43,387 nt of DNA from positions 1-43,387 of the forward strand of contig MPNB01000025.1 of the NCBI GenBank assembly GCA_002238805.1. The letters are read 5' to 3'. The translations under genes and the position numbers were made by a program. Each line of letters opens with the position of its first letter. Position 1 is the first letter of the stretch. The notes beneath the pieces were generated by a model that was given only the letters and a program-made list of their open reading frames with translations, was not told the origin of the DNA and ran no database searches. Source of the stretch: Rhodothermaceae bacterium bin80. Lineage in GTDB: Bacteria; Bacteroidota; Rhodothermia; Rhodothermales; Bin80. This document shows, one piece after another, positions 9,647 through 17,059 of the stretch.

Positions 9647-10659
9647 CCGAATACTTGCGGATTTTGTCTCGAGGCGAATCGCTCTCGGCGGATCAGGCAG
9701 CTGATGCCATGCATCAAATAATGCAGGGTAAAGCTGATCTTATTCAAATTGCGGGTTTACTGATGGGTTTGCGGGCCCGTGGCGAAACTATCGAGGAGTT
9801 GGTCGCCTTTGCGCGTGTTATGCGGACCTACTTTGTCCCTGTGACCTGCGAGGACCCAGATGCAATTGATGTGTGTGGGACAGGAGGTGACGGCACTGGT
9901 ACCTTTAATATCTCTACGGCTGCAGCACTGGTCTGTGCGGGTGCGGGGGTCACCGTTGCAAAGCACGGTAATCGAAGTGTATCCTCCAAGTCCGGTAGTA
10001 CAGATGTGCTCGAAGCACTGGGCGTGAATGTAAACCTTGGTGCAGAAGGCGTTGCTGCATGCCTGGAAGAGGCGGGAATCGGATTCATCTTTGCACGGCA
10101 TTACCATCCGGCTATGCGCCACGTAATGCCAGTCCGCACAGCATTGGGGGCCCGTACAGTTTTCAACATATTGGGACCGCTTTGTAACCCTGCAGGAGTC
10201 AAACGACAGGTGATTGGGGCTTTTAACCTTGAGACTGCAAAAGTCATTGCGAACATTATGCATGGTCTGGGAGCGGAGCATGTGATTGCTCTGCACTCTG
10301 AAGATGGACTTGACGAAGCCTCTATTGCGGCGCCTACAACTGCCATAGATTATCGGGCAAACGATGAAGCACCAAACATTTTTCGCATTGAGCCGGAAAC
10401 CTACGGCCTGGAAAGAACAAATCTTTCAAGCCTTATGGGAGGAGATGCAATACAAAATGCATCTATCCTTCGCTCAGTACTGGACGGAAAAACAGGCCCT
10501 TGCCGGGATGTAGTGGTCTTGAACAGTGCGCTTGGACTATGGGTATCCGGCCGTTACAAAAGCATTGATGATTGTATTGCGGCCTCGGTGACGAGTATTG
10601 ATTCAGGTGCCGCATATGCGCGCCTCCAAATGCTGTGTGAAGTCAGCAACCGAACATGA
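9643..10659 (+). CDS. trpD: Anthranilate phosphoribosyltransferase
   Basis: Transfers phosphoribose from PRPP to anthranilate. The 338-residue product shows the hallmark PRPP/Mg segment DVCGTGGDGTGTFNISTA, then VAKHGNRSVSSKSGSTDVLE, the anthranilate-binding region FARHYHPAMRHV and GARTVFNILGPLCNPA. ATGA overlaps at both ends tie it to trpG and trpC, and it stands alone rather than fused to trpG as in enterics. Nothing appears broken or unusual. Confidence 0.97.
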   Translation: MTEYLRILSRGESLSADQAADAMHQIMQGKADLIQIAGLLMGLRARGETIEELVAFARVMRTYFVPVTCEDPDAIDVCGTGGDGTGTFNISTAAALVCAGAGVTVAKHGNRSVSSKSGSTDVLEALGVNVNLGAEGVAACLEEAGIGFIFARHYHPAMRHVMPVRTALGARTVFNILGPLCNPAGVKRQVIGAFNLETAKVIANIMHGLGAEHVIALHSEDGLDEASIAAPTTAIDYRANDEAPNIFRIEPETYGLERTNLSSLMGGDAIQNASILRSVLDGKTGPCRDVVVLNSALGLWVSGRYKSIDDCIAASVTSIDSGAAYARLQMLCEVSNRT

Positions 10660-11462
10660 CGGTCCTCGACCGCATTGTAACAGACGTTAAGATTGCACTG
10701 GAGAGATACAAGCGTCTCACTCCAAAACATGAGCTAGAAGCCGCAATCCGTACCGTTCGACCTGTAAGAGATTTTGAGTCTGCACTCGGCGGACCAAAGC
10801 TCGCTATCATTGCGGAAATAAAACAACGCTCTCCCTCCAAGGGCTTACTCAGAAAACCGTTTGACGTGCGGGCACTTGCCAGGGATTATACTGCTGCTGG
10901 TGCAAACGCTATCAGTGTACTGACCGAAGAAGATCATTTTGGAGGCTCTCTTTCACACTTGGCGCTGGCAGCTGCACACTCCAACCGCCCCCTTCTGCGA
11001 AAAGACTTCGTGATCGACCCTTATCAACTGTACCAGGCTCGAGCATATGGAGCTGACGCAGTACTACTGATTGCAGCAATACTGGAAGCGTCCCTGCTTA
11101 GAGACCTGCTCAGTCTAGCAACAGAATTAGGCCTGGCCTGTCTGGTTGAAGTCTATGATCCAGTTGAGTTGGACAAGATTGATTTTGATCAGGTTTCTAT
11201 CCTGGGCGTTAATAACCGGGATTTACATACGTTCAAGGTAGATATTGAGCATTCGCTGAAAGTATTCGAACTGGTCGGAAAGGGAGTAATTAAAGTTTCC
11301 GAAAGCGGGCTCCAGGCGCCTGCTGATCTGGCATACCTGCATCGTCGAGGAGTGGATGCAGTATTGATTGGAGAGACATTTATGCGAGCCGACGACCCCG
11401 GTGCCGCATTACTATCACTGCGAGAGAAGACCGCGACCATCCTTACATCGCACACGAATTGA
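10656..11462 (+). CDS. trpC: Indole-3-glycerol phosphate synthase
   Basis: A TIM-barrel enzyme closing the indole ring of CdRP to give indole-3-glycerol phosphate. Motifs in order are AIIAEIKQRSPSKG (strand 1 with the catalytic Lys), AISVLTEEDHFGGS, LLRKDFVIDPYQLYQAR, AVLLIAAIL, CLVEVYD, LGVNNRDLHTF and KVSESGL, then VLIGETFM at the phosphate site. The length of 268 residues is normal and monofunctional, separate from trpF. It starts with an ATGA overlap and its TGA stop overlaps the trpF ATG. Confidence 0.97.
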   Translation: MTVLDRIVTDVKIALERYKRLTPKHELEAAIRTVRPVRDFESALGGPKLAIIAEIKQRSPSKGLLRKPFDVRALARDYTAAGANAISVLTEEDHFGGSLSHLALAAAHSNRPLLRKDFVIDPYQLYQARAYGADAVLLIAAILEASLLRDLLSLATELGLACLVEVYDPVELDKIDFDQVSILGVNNRDLHTFKVDIEHSLKVFELVGKGVIKVSESGLQAPADLAYLHRRGVDAVLIGETFMRADDPGAALLSLREKTATILTSHTN

Positions 11463-12103
11463 TGCAGTGCAGAATTAAAATTTGTGGACTGACTTCCCTG
11501 GCGGATGCACGATTTTGTGCAGGTGCAGGAGCGGACTATCTGGGGTTCATTCAACATCTTCCCAGTCCTCGCTACATCGCTCCAGATCAAGTACGACAGA
11601 TTACGGAATGGCTTTATGGTCCCAAGACGGTCGGTGTGTTCGTGAATACAGACGCGGCAACGGTTAATCACAGTTGTACAATTGCAGGCTTTGATCAAGT
11701 GCAGTTGCATGGCGATGAATCGCCTGCATACTGCAGACGCATGACACTCCCCGTGATAAAAGCATTTTCTGTCAAACCAAGTACGAATGCCCGATCACTC
11801 GCAAGGATACTTACGGCTTACCAGAACTGTGTAGAGATTTTTCTCCTTGATACATGGCATTCTGACCTGGCCGGAGGTACGGGCAAGTCCTTCGATTGGA
11901 ATGTTGCTAAGACGCTGGCAGTGGATTTCCCGATCATTCTCGCAGGAGGTTTAAATCCAGGCAACGTAAAACAAGCTATTCAGGCTGCCTCCCCTTGGGG
12001 TGTTGATATATCAAGCGGGCTCGAGCATGCACCAGGGGAAAAAGATTTTGATTTAGTGACCGACTTTTTTGACTCGATGGCAAAGGTTTCTCTTGATCTA
12101 TAA
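11462..12103 (+). CDS. trpF: Phosphoribosylanthranilate isomerase
   Basis: A TIM-barrel isomerase converting PRA to CdRP. The N-terminal [13 protein letters not shown] carries the catalytic cysteine, and [27 protein letters not shown] and [11 protein letters not shown] follow in family order. The ATG at 11462 overlaps the trpC stop (TGATG) and is preferred to a TTG at 11459. The protein has 213 residues. Its 3' end overlaps the trpB start by 11 bases. Confidence 0.95.
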   Translation: MQCRIKICGLTSLADARFCAGAGADYLGFIQHLPSPRYIAPDQVRQITEWLYGPKTVGVFVNTDAATVNHSCTIAGFDQVQLHGDESPAYCRRMTLPVIKAFSVKPSTNARSLARILTAYQNCVEIFLLDTWHSDLAGGTGKSFDWNVAKTLAVDFPIILAGGLNPGNVKQAIQAASPWGVDISSGLEHAPGEKDFDLVTDFFDSMAKVSLDL

Positions 12104-13277
12104 CGCACCAGACCGTAAAGGGCGTTTTGGGCCATATGGCGGCGCCTACATACCCGAGATTCTGGTCCCAGAGCTCGATGCCCTTCGTGTGGCTTTCGAA
12201 GAATCCTGGCAGGACGCAGAGTTTCATGTCCAGTACCAGGACCTGCTTAAAACCTATGTTGGACGCCCCACTGCGTTGACACCGGCCAATCGATTAAGCG
12301 AAGCCCTTGGAGGAGGACACATTCTCCTTAAACGTGAGGATCTGTGTCACACTGGTGCACATAAGATCAATAACACAATCGGCCAGATTCTTCTTGCCCG
12401 CAAAATGGGTAAGACGCGAATCATAGCCGAAACAGGGGCAGGACAACATGGTGTAGCTACTGCCACCGTCGCTGCCCGTTTTGGATTGCAGTGCGTAGTC
12501 TACATGGGAGTCGAGGATACGGAACGCCAAGCACTTAATGTCGCGCGCATGCAACTCCTAGGAGCTGAAGTACGTCCGGTGACCAGTGGTAGTCAAACGC
12601 TGAAGGACGCTACGAATGAGGCAATCCGGGACTGGGTCTCTAATCCGACTGACACGTTTTATATCATCGGTTCAGTCGTAGGGCCGCACCCCTACCCAAT
12701 GATGGTACGCAGCTTCCACAACGTGATCGGCGAGGAAGTCAAACGGCAACTAAACGAATTAACAGACAGAAACACCCCCGATGTGCTTGTAGCCTGCGTG
12801 GGAGGCGGGTCCAATGCGATTGGGTTGTTCTACCCATTCATTAATCATCCCGAAGTACAGATGTTTGGTGTGGAAGCGGCAGGTGAAGGACTCGATGGAC
12901 GTCATGCCGCTACGCTCACGCGGGGAGCTATGGGGGTTCTACATGGTGCAATGAGCTATTTGCTCCAGGATGATGATGGGCAGATTGAACTGGCACACTC
13001 TATATCAGCGGGACTGGATTACCCTGGCGTAGGGCCCGAACACTCATGGCTAAAGGATCTTGGACGAGTGACCTATCTCACTGAAACAGACAAGAATGCC
13101 CTGGCCGGTGTTGAACTATTGTCTAGAACGGAGGGAATCATCCCGGCCCTTGAAACGGCTCACGCCATCGCGGCCCTGAAAAAAATCGTGCCTCAGGTTG
13201 CTCCTGACTCAATAATTGTGGTGAATTGCTCTGGACGCGGGGACAAGGATATGCAAACAATCATGGATAACCTATGA
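12093..13277 (+). CDS. trpB: Tryptophan synthase beta chain
   Basis: A PLP enzyme condensing indole with serine. It shows [15 protein letters not shown] at the N-terminus, the PLP lysine in [27 protein letters not shown], the phosphate-binding loop [12 protein letters not shown], and SGRGDKDM near the end. No ATG fits. A TTG at 12093 gives [13 protein letters not shown], the classic beginning, with AAAGG six bases upstream. A second TTG at 12069 would add eight residues and lacks such a site. The product is 394 residues. It overlaps trpF by 11 bases and trpA by ATGA. Confidence 0.96.
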   Translation: MIYNAPDRKGRFGPYGGAYIPEILVPELDALRVAFEESWQDAEFHVQYQDLLKTYVGRPTALTPANRLSEALGGGHILLKREDLCHTGAHKINNTIGQILLARKMGKTRIIAETGAGQHGVATATVAARFGLQCVVYMGVEDTERQALNVARMQLLGAEVRPVTSGSQTLKDATNEAIRDWVSNPTDTFYIIGSVVGPHPYPMMVRSFHNVIGEEVKRQLNELTDRNTPDVLVACVGGGSNAIGLFYPFINHPEVQMFGVEAAGEGLDGRHAATLTRGAMGVLHGAMSYLLQDDDGQIELAHSISAGLDYPGVGPEHSWLKDLGRVTYLTETDKNALAGVELLSRTEGIIPALETAHAIAALKKIVPQVAPDSIIVVNCSGRGDKDMQTIMDNL

Positions 13278-14095
13278 ACTCACGTTTATCCACTAGATTG
13301 CTGACGCTAAAATCGAATGGGGAGAAGGCTATGGGAATCTTCCTTACGAGTGGATTCCCCTCCCCCGAGGCTACAAACCTCCTACTGGATGCGATTGACG
13401 AGGGTGGCGCCGATTTCATTGAGCTGGGGATGCCACACAGTGACCCTCTTGCCGAAGGCCTTCCCATACAACACTCCAGTACTTGCGCTCTGAAAGCCGG
13501 GATTACAATGCAGGATACATTGGAGGCCGCAGCACAGTTCAGACAACGCAGTGAAACACCGCTCCTGCTCATGGGCTACATTAACCCCATTTTGCGCTTC
13601 GGAGCAGTACAATTCTGTGAACGTGCAGCTGCCGCAGGAGTGGATGGATTGATCATCCCCGATTTGCCTCCGCAGGAAGCTTCTCTTATGCGCAAGCACA
13701 TGCAAAAATACGGACTGAACCTAGTGTTCCTCGTAGCCCCCAACACCCCTACTGAACGCATGAAGGAAATTGACCGCCTTTCCGACGGCTTCGTCTATTG
13801 CGTGACAATCACAGGATTAACAGGGACCGGCCTTGCGGGACGTTTGGACACTATTAATTCTTACCTGAAACGTGCACGTGAAATGATCACACACAACCCC
13901 TTACTGGTAGGCTTCGGAATTCGGACCTACGACAACGCCTGTGATCTCTCGAAGCATACGGATGGTTTTATCGTTGGATCGGCAGTCATTAAGGAAGTGG
14001 AACGCCTGTGGGCATGCCCGGAACTATCGATGGTTGAACGCGGCCAGCTCGTGGCACGATTTGTGCGCTCCCTCAAGTATGGTCCAGAGAAATAA
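13274..14095 (+). CDS. trpA: Tryptophan synthase alpha chain
   Basis: Cleaves indole-3-glycerol phosphate and channels indole to TrpB. Visible motifs are [31 protein letters not shown] with the catalytic Glu and Asp region, [38 protein letters not shown], the glycine-rich [11 protein letters not shown] and GFGIRT followed by GFIVGSAVI at the phosphate site. It has 273 residues. It is the last biosynthetic gene and begins in an ATGA overlap with trpB; a lipoprotein gene follows after 17 bp. Confidence 0.96.
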   Translation: MNSRLSTRLLTLKSNGEKAMGIFLTSGFPSPEATNLLLDAIDEGGADFIELGMPHSDPLAEGLPIQHSSTCALKAGITMQDTLEAAAQFRQRSETPLLLMGYINPILRFGAVQFCERAAAAGVDGLIIPDLPPQEASLMRKHMQKYGLNLVFLVAPNTPTERMKEIDRLSDGFVYCVTITGLTGTGLAGRLDTINSYLKRAREMITHNPLLVGFGIRTYDNACDLSKHTDGFIVGSAVIKEVERLWACPELSMVERGQLVARFVRSLKYGPEK

Positions 14096-14112
14096 AATTT
14101 GCGTGAACAATA

Positions 14113-15219
14113 ATGCGATCTACTGTCCTTTTGCTGACAGCAGCCTTAATATGCACAGGCTGCGGCGACAGCGTATTCAATAATGACTTTCGACCCAATG
14201 CCACCGGCATAGAAGGTCAAATAACAGTCGTTATCGACTCTGCACTGTGGAGGGGAGACGTTGGAGATGCTGTCCGGGACCATGTAGGGGGAGCCATTGA
14301 AACACTTCCGGCTATTGAACCCGAGTTCGACCTGGAAGCAATCGGGCTCACCTCCCGCGATGCTTTTGAAATGGTGCAAGACCGCAAGAATGTGCTTTTT
14401 GTAGGCCTAATTGACGATGATGCTACCCCCGAAAGCCAATACCTGAGTACGATCTTCGGTGCCGACTCACTACGCCAAATGATTCTCGGCGGCTCACCTG
14501 CACTTGTAGCCCGGCCAAATAACTGGCGGAGAAATCAACTGGTCTACTACTTGGCAGCAGGCTCCCCTGATGACCTAACCAGTTCCATTGAACAGCACGC
14601 AGAGCAGCTCAGGTATCATTTTAATGAGATCACAAGATCGCGTCTTCATAGGGACATGTTCGATATTGGGCGCCAGCGTGACCTGGAACAGGTTTTGATG
14701 GATCGACACGGGTTTGCTGTACACGGACAACACGACTTTTTTATTGCAATCGATACGACACAGTTCGTGTGGCTTCGTCGCGTGCTTTCGGATACCTGGA
14801 GAAGTGTGTTTGTGTATTATGAGGAAAACGGGAATCCCGAGAACCTTACTCCTGAATGGATTGCTAGTGCCCGGGACGCACTCACTCGGCGCTATATTGG
14901 CGGCACAGCAGGAGGATGGATTGAGGTTGATCGTCGGCGCCCCGTGACTGCTGCAGAGATCAATTTTAATGACCGTTACGCAATTGAATTTCGGGGTCTC
15001 TGGCACATGGTCGGCGAAGAGAACGGTCGTATATTCCCCTTTGGGATGGGGGGACCATTTGTTTCATATGCATTCTACGACGAGCCTACCCGCCGGCTTT
15101 ATCTGATTGATGGAATGGTCTTTGCCCCTAATTTTTCCAAACGCGAGTTTGTGCGACAAATGGAAGTCATTGCATATACATTTCGTACCCTTGAGGAAGA
15201 ACAACGTGAGCGTATATAG
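14113..15219 (+). CDS. DUF4837-like lipoprotein
   Basis: A 368-residue exported protein with the signal MRSTVLLLTAALICTGCGD, whose Cys17 region fits a lipobox. The mature chain (ITVVIDSALW, VLFVGLIDD, RNQLVYYLAAGSPDDL, GLWHMVGEENGR, GGPFVSYAFYDE) resembles the DUF4837 family, which is largely confined to Bacteroidota and has no known function. The recurring aromatic and charged residues suggest a soluble periplasmic or outer-membrane-anchored domain. It lies 17 bp after trpA in the same direction, so it may be read from the trp operon. The next gene's GTG start overlaps its last 14 bases. The family call is by pattern memory. Confidence 0.8.
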   Translation: MRSTVLLLTAALICTGCGDSVFNNDFRPNATGIEGQITVVIDSALWRGDVGDAVRDHVGGAIETLPAIEPEFDLEAIGLTSRDAFEMVQDRKNVLFVGLIDDDATPESQYLSTIFGADSLRQMILGGSPALVARPNNWRRNQLVYYLAAGSPDDLTSSIEQHAEQLRYHFNEITRSRLHRDMFDIGRQRDLEQVLMDRHGFAVHGQHDFFIAIDTTQFVWLRRVLSDTWRSVFVYYEENGNPENLTPEWIASARDALTRRYIGGTAGGWIEVDRRRPVTAAEINFNDRYAIEFRGLWHMVGEENGRIFPFGMGGPFVSYAFYDEPTRRLYLIDGMVFAPNFSKREFVRQMEVIAYTFRTLEEEQRERI

Positions 15220-15532
15220 CTGGTACTGTGCGTTACTCCTCACTGTCTTCGCAGCCTGTGCTACCGGCCCTGGCGAGCTTGGAAAGGAGTCTGTTGACAG
15301 CCTGATGGTTGAGATCTTTATCGATACGCATCTGGCTAACGCGCGTGCTGTACTAGGATACGGATCGGATGGTGCACCACTTGATACAATAATCGTGCGT
15401 AGAGGACTATCCAGAAAAGAATTTGACCACCGGATGGCCTTCTATGCCAAACATCCCCAAACCTACCTAGCTGTACAGAATCAGGTCATGGATCGTCTAG
15501 GACAGGAAATCCGTTTAGTCGCGAGTTTCTAG
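15206..15532 (+). CDS. DUF4296-like lipoprotein
   Basis: 108 residues starting at a GTG (VSVYSWYCALLLTVFAACATG), a lipoprotein signal with the modified Cys in FAAC. An upstream in-frame ATG at 15107 would bury the signal peptide and run antiparallel to the known frame of the previous gene, so it was rejected. The mature part DSLMVEIFIDTHLANARAVLG, then VRRGLSRKEFDHRMAFYAKHP and VQNQVMDRL, follows the DUF4296 pattern of helices seen in Bacteroidota. The function is unknown. It overlaps the preceding lipoprotein gene by 14 bases and is 41 bp ahead of the glycosyltransferase. Confidence 0.75.
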   Translation: MSVYSWYCALLLTVFAACATGPGELGKESVDSLMVEIFIDTHLANARAVLGYGSDGAPLDTIIVRRGLSRKEFDHRMAFYAKHPQTYLAVQNQVMDRLGQEIRLVASF

Positions 15533-15573
15533 CAACCTCTTTTCGCTCTCAATTTCGTCCCGAAAGTTTCCCT

Positions 15574-16623
15574 ATGCGAACCCCTCGCGTGGCAGTCATC
15601 ATAGTTTCGTACAACGCACTGCCTGTCATTCAGAAATGCTTGCCATCAGTAGTGCAGACGACCTGGCCAAACCTAGAGATTGTTTTTGCCGACAATAATT
15701 CCACCGACGGGTCCACCGAATGGGTCGCCAACCGATTCCCTGAGGTCCGCATCATTCGCCACCCAGATAATTGGCTCTTCAGCCGTGGGAATAATGAGGC
15801 GATTCGGAAGGTTACGGCGGACTATATCGTGCTCCTCAACAATGATGTAGCCGTTCCTGAAGACTGGCTGCAACCACTCGTATCGTTTGCCGAAAGCAAC
15901 CCTTTGATTGCAGCACTCCAACCAAAGATCCTGCAATTCAGCCGCCGGGATCATTTTGAGTATGCGGGGGCTTGCGGAGGATACCTTGATCGACTCGGAT
16001 ATCCCCTGGCACGCGGTCGTATTTTTGACCACACTGAACAGGATGTAGGCCAGTATGACACGCCCGTGAATGTTGATTGGGCAAGCGGTGCAGCTATGTT
16101 ACTTCGTCGAAATGTACTCGATGATATCGGGCTTCTCGACGAAACCTTTGGCCTCCACATGGAGGAAATTGACCTCTGCTGGCGACTCCGCCGGGCAGGA
16201 CATGAGATTGGTGTGGTTCCTGAAAGTGAAGTTTATCACATCGGTGGCGCGACGCTGGCCCGTGGAAACGAGCGCAAGCTCTATTACAACATCCGCAACA
16301 GCCTTCTGATGCTATATAAAAATCTGCCTCCGGGCCACTTTAGAACAGTACTCCTCCAGCGGATCATACTGGATCATTCGGTGGCTCTGGCGTGGCTATT
16401 AGGCGGAAAATGGAGGCGAACACGGGCGGTGATCCGCGGATATCTGGATGCGCATCGGATGCGACCGAACTACTCCCAACCAACGGAGGTGACGGCCCTC
16501 CCCTCTTATCGGGGGCAAATTCTTCTGGAATACATACTCATGGGACGGCGTCGCTTTTCTGATCTGCCTGACAAATTTCTCAGTCTCAATCACGTAACCG
16601 CCCCACCTGACTCAATGCCTTGA
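15574..16623 (+). CDS. Family 2 glycosyltransferase
   Basis: 349 residues with a GT-A fold start VAVIIVSYNALPVIQKCLPS, a nucleotide-binding pair FADNNSTDGS and the metal-binding region IVLLNNDVAVPEDW. FGLHMEEIDLCWRLRRAGHEI is the acceptor-side motif typical of rhamnosyltransferase-like GT2 enzymes, and EVYHIGGATL follows. The C-terminal third (RTVLLQRIILDHSVALAWLLGG) may contact the membrane. It probably adds sugars to a surface polysaccharide or lipid carrier; the donor is unknown. It is likely the last gene of the trp-led run. Its end overlaps the convergent membrane-protein gene by 38 bp. Confidence 0.88.
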   Translation: MRTPRVAVIIVSYNALPVIQKCLPSVVQTTWPNLEIVFADNNSTDGSTEWVANRFPEVRIIRHPDNWLFSRGNNEAIRKVTADYIVLLNNDVAVPEDWLQPLVSFAESNPLIAALQPKILQFSRRDHFEYAGACGGYLDRLGYPLARGRIFDHTEQDVGQYDTPVNVDWASGAAMLLRRNVLDDIGLLDETFGLHMEEIDLCWRLRRAGHEIGVVPESEVYHIGGATLARGNERKLYYNIRNSLLMLYKNLPPGHFRTVLLQRIILDHSVALAWLLGGKWRRTRAVIRGYLDAHRMRPNYSQPTEVTALPSYRGQILLEYILMGRRRFSDLPDKFLSLNHVTAPPDSMP

Positions 16624-16990
16624 TTTTACGATCTAAAGTGCGAATGGCAAGGGAGAGGAATGTGTACCCCAATACCGGAGCAAACGAGCGCACAAGCCAC
16701 CTGAGAGGACCAATCTCGCTTTCCAGCCCGGCAAAAAACCCGATACTCCAGAGCGAATAGTAGTACACCGCGGACAAAATAACTGCTATAATTTGAGCGG
16801 TCTTGAGTACTTTTGACTGGACCTTAGGCCTGCCATGGAGCACAAGACTCCCCAGCAGTATGGGGACCACTAATATCAGACTGGGCCTGATTGCCTGGAG
16901 TACCGTTCCAGAAGAAGCACCTAAATCAAACAACAGCAACAAATAGGCCAACGCTGATACGGTCAGAAAAATCAAATGGATATATCCCAT
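16586..16990 (-). CDS. DUF4293-like four-helix membrane protein
   Basis: 134 residues with four hydrophobic segments: HLIFLTVSALAYLLLLFDLG, LILVVPILLGSLVL, AQIIAVILSAVYYYSLW and LGYTFLSLAIRTL. The C-terminal tail LAIRTLDRKIKALSQVGRLRD resembles the basic, arginine-rich end of DUF4293 proteins, which are small inner-membrane proteins of Bacteroidota. The function is unknown. It is read leftward, and its last 38 bases overlap the glycosyltransferase 3' end head to head. It follows the LRR gene downstream (69-bp gap) and may share its transcript. Confidence 0.7.
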   Translation of the reverse strand: MGYIHLIFLTVSALAYLLLLFDLGASSGTVLQAIRPSLILVVPILLGSLVLHGRPKVQSKVLKTAQIIAVILSAVYYYSLWSIGFFAGLESEIGPLRWLVRSFAPVLGYTFLSLAIRTLDRKIKALSQVGRLRD

Positions 16991-17059
16991 GAATCAATTC
17001 AAATTGTGAGCATTCATACTAGTCTGCATTTGCGTCTCGCTTCGGATTCCGCATTGGTT

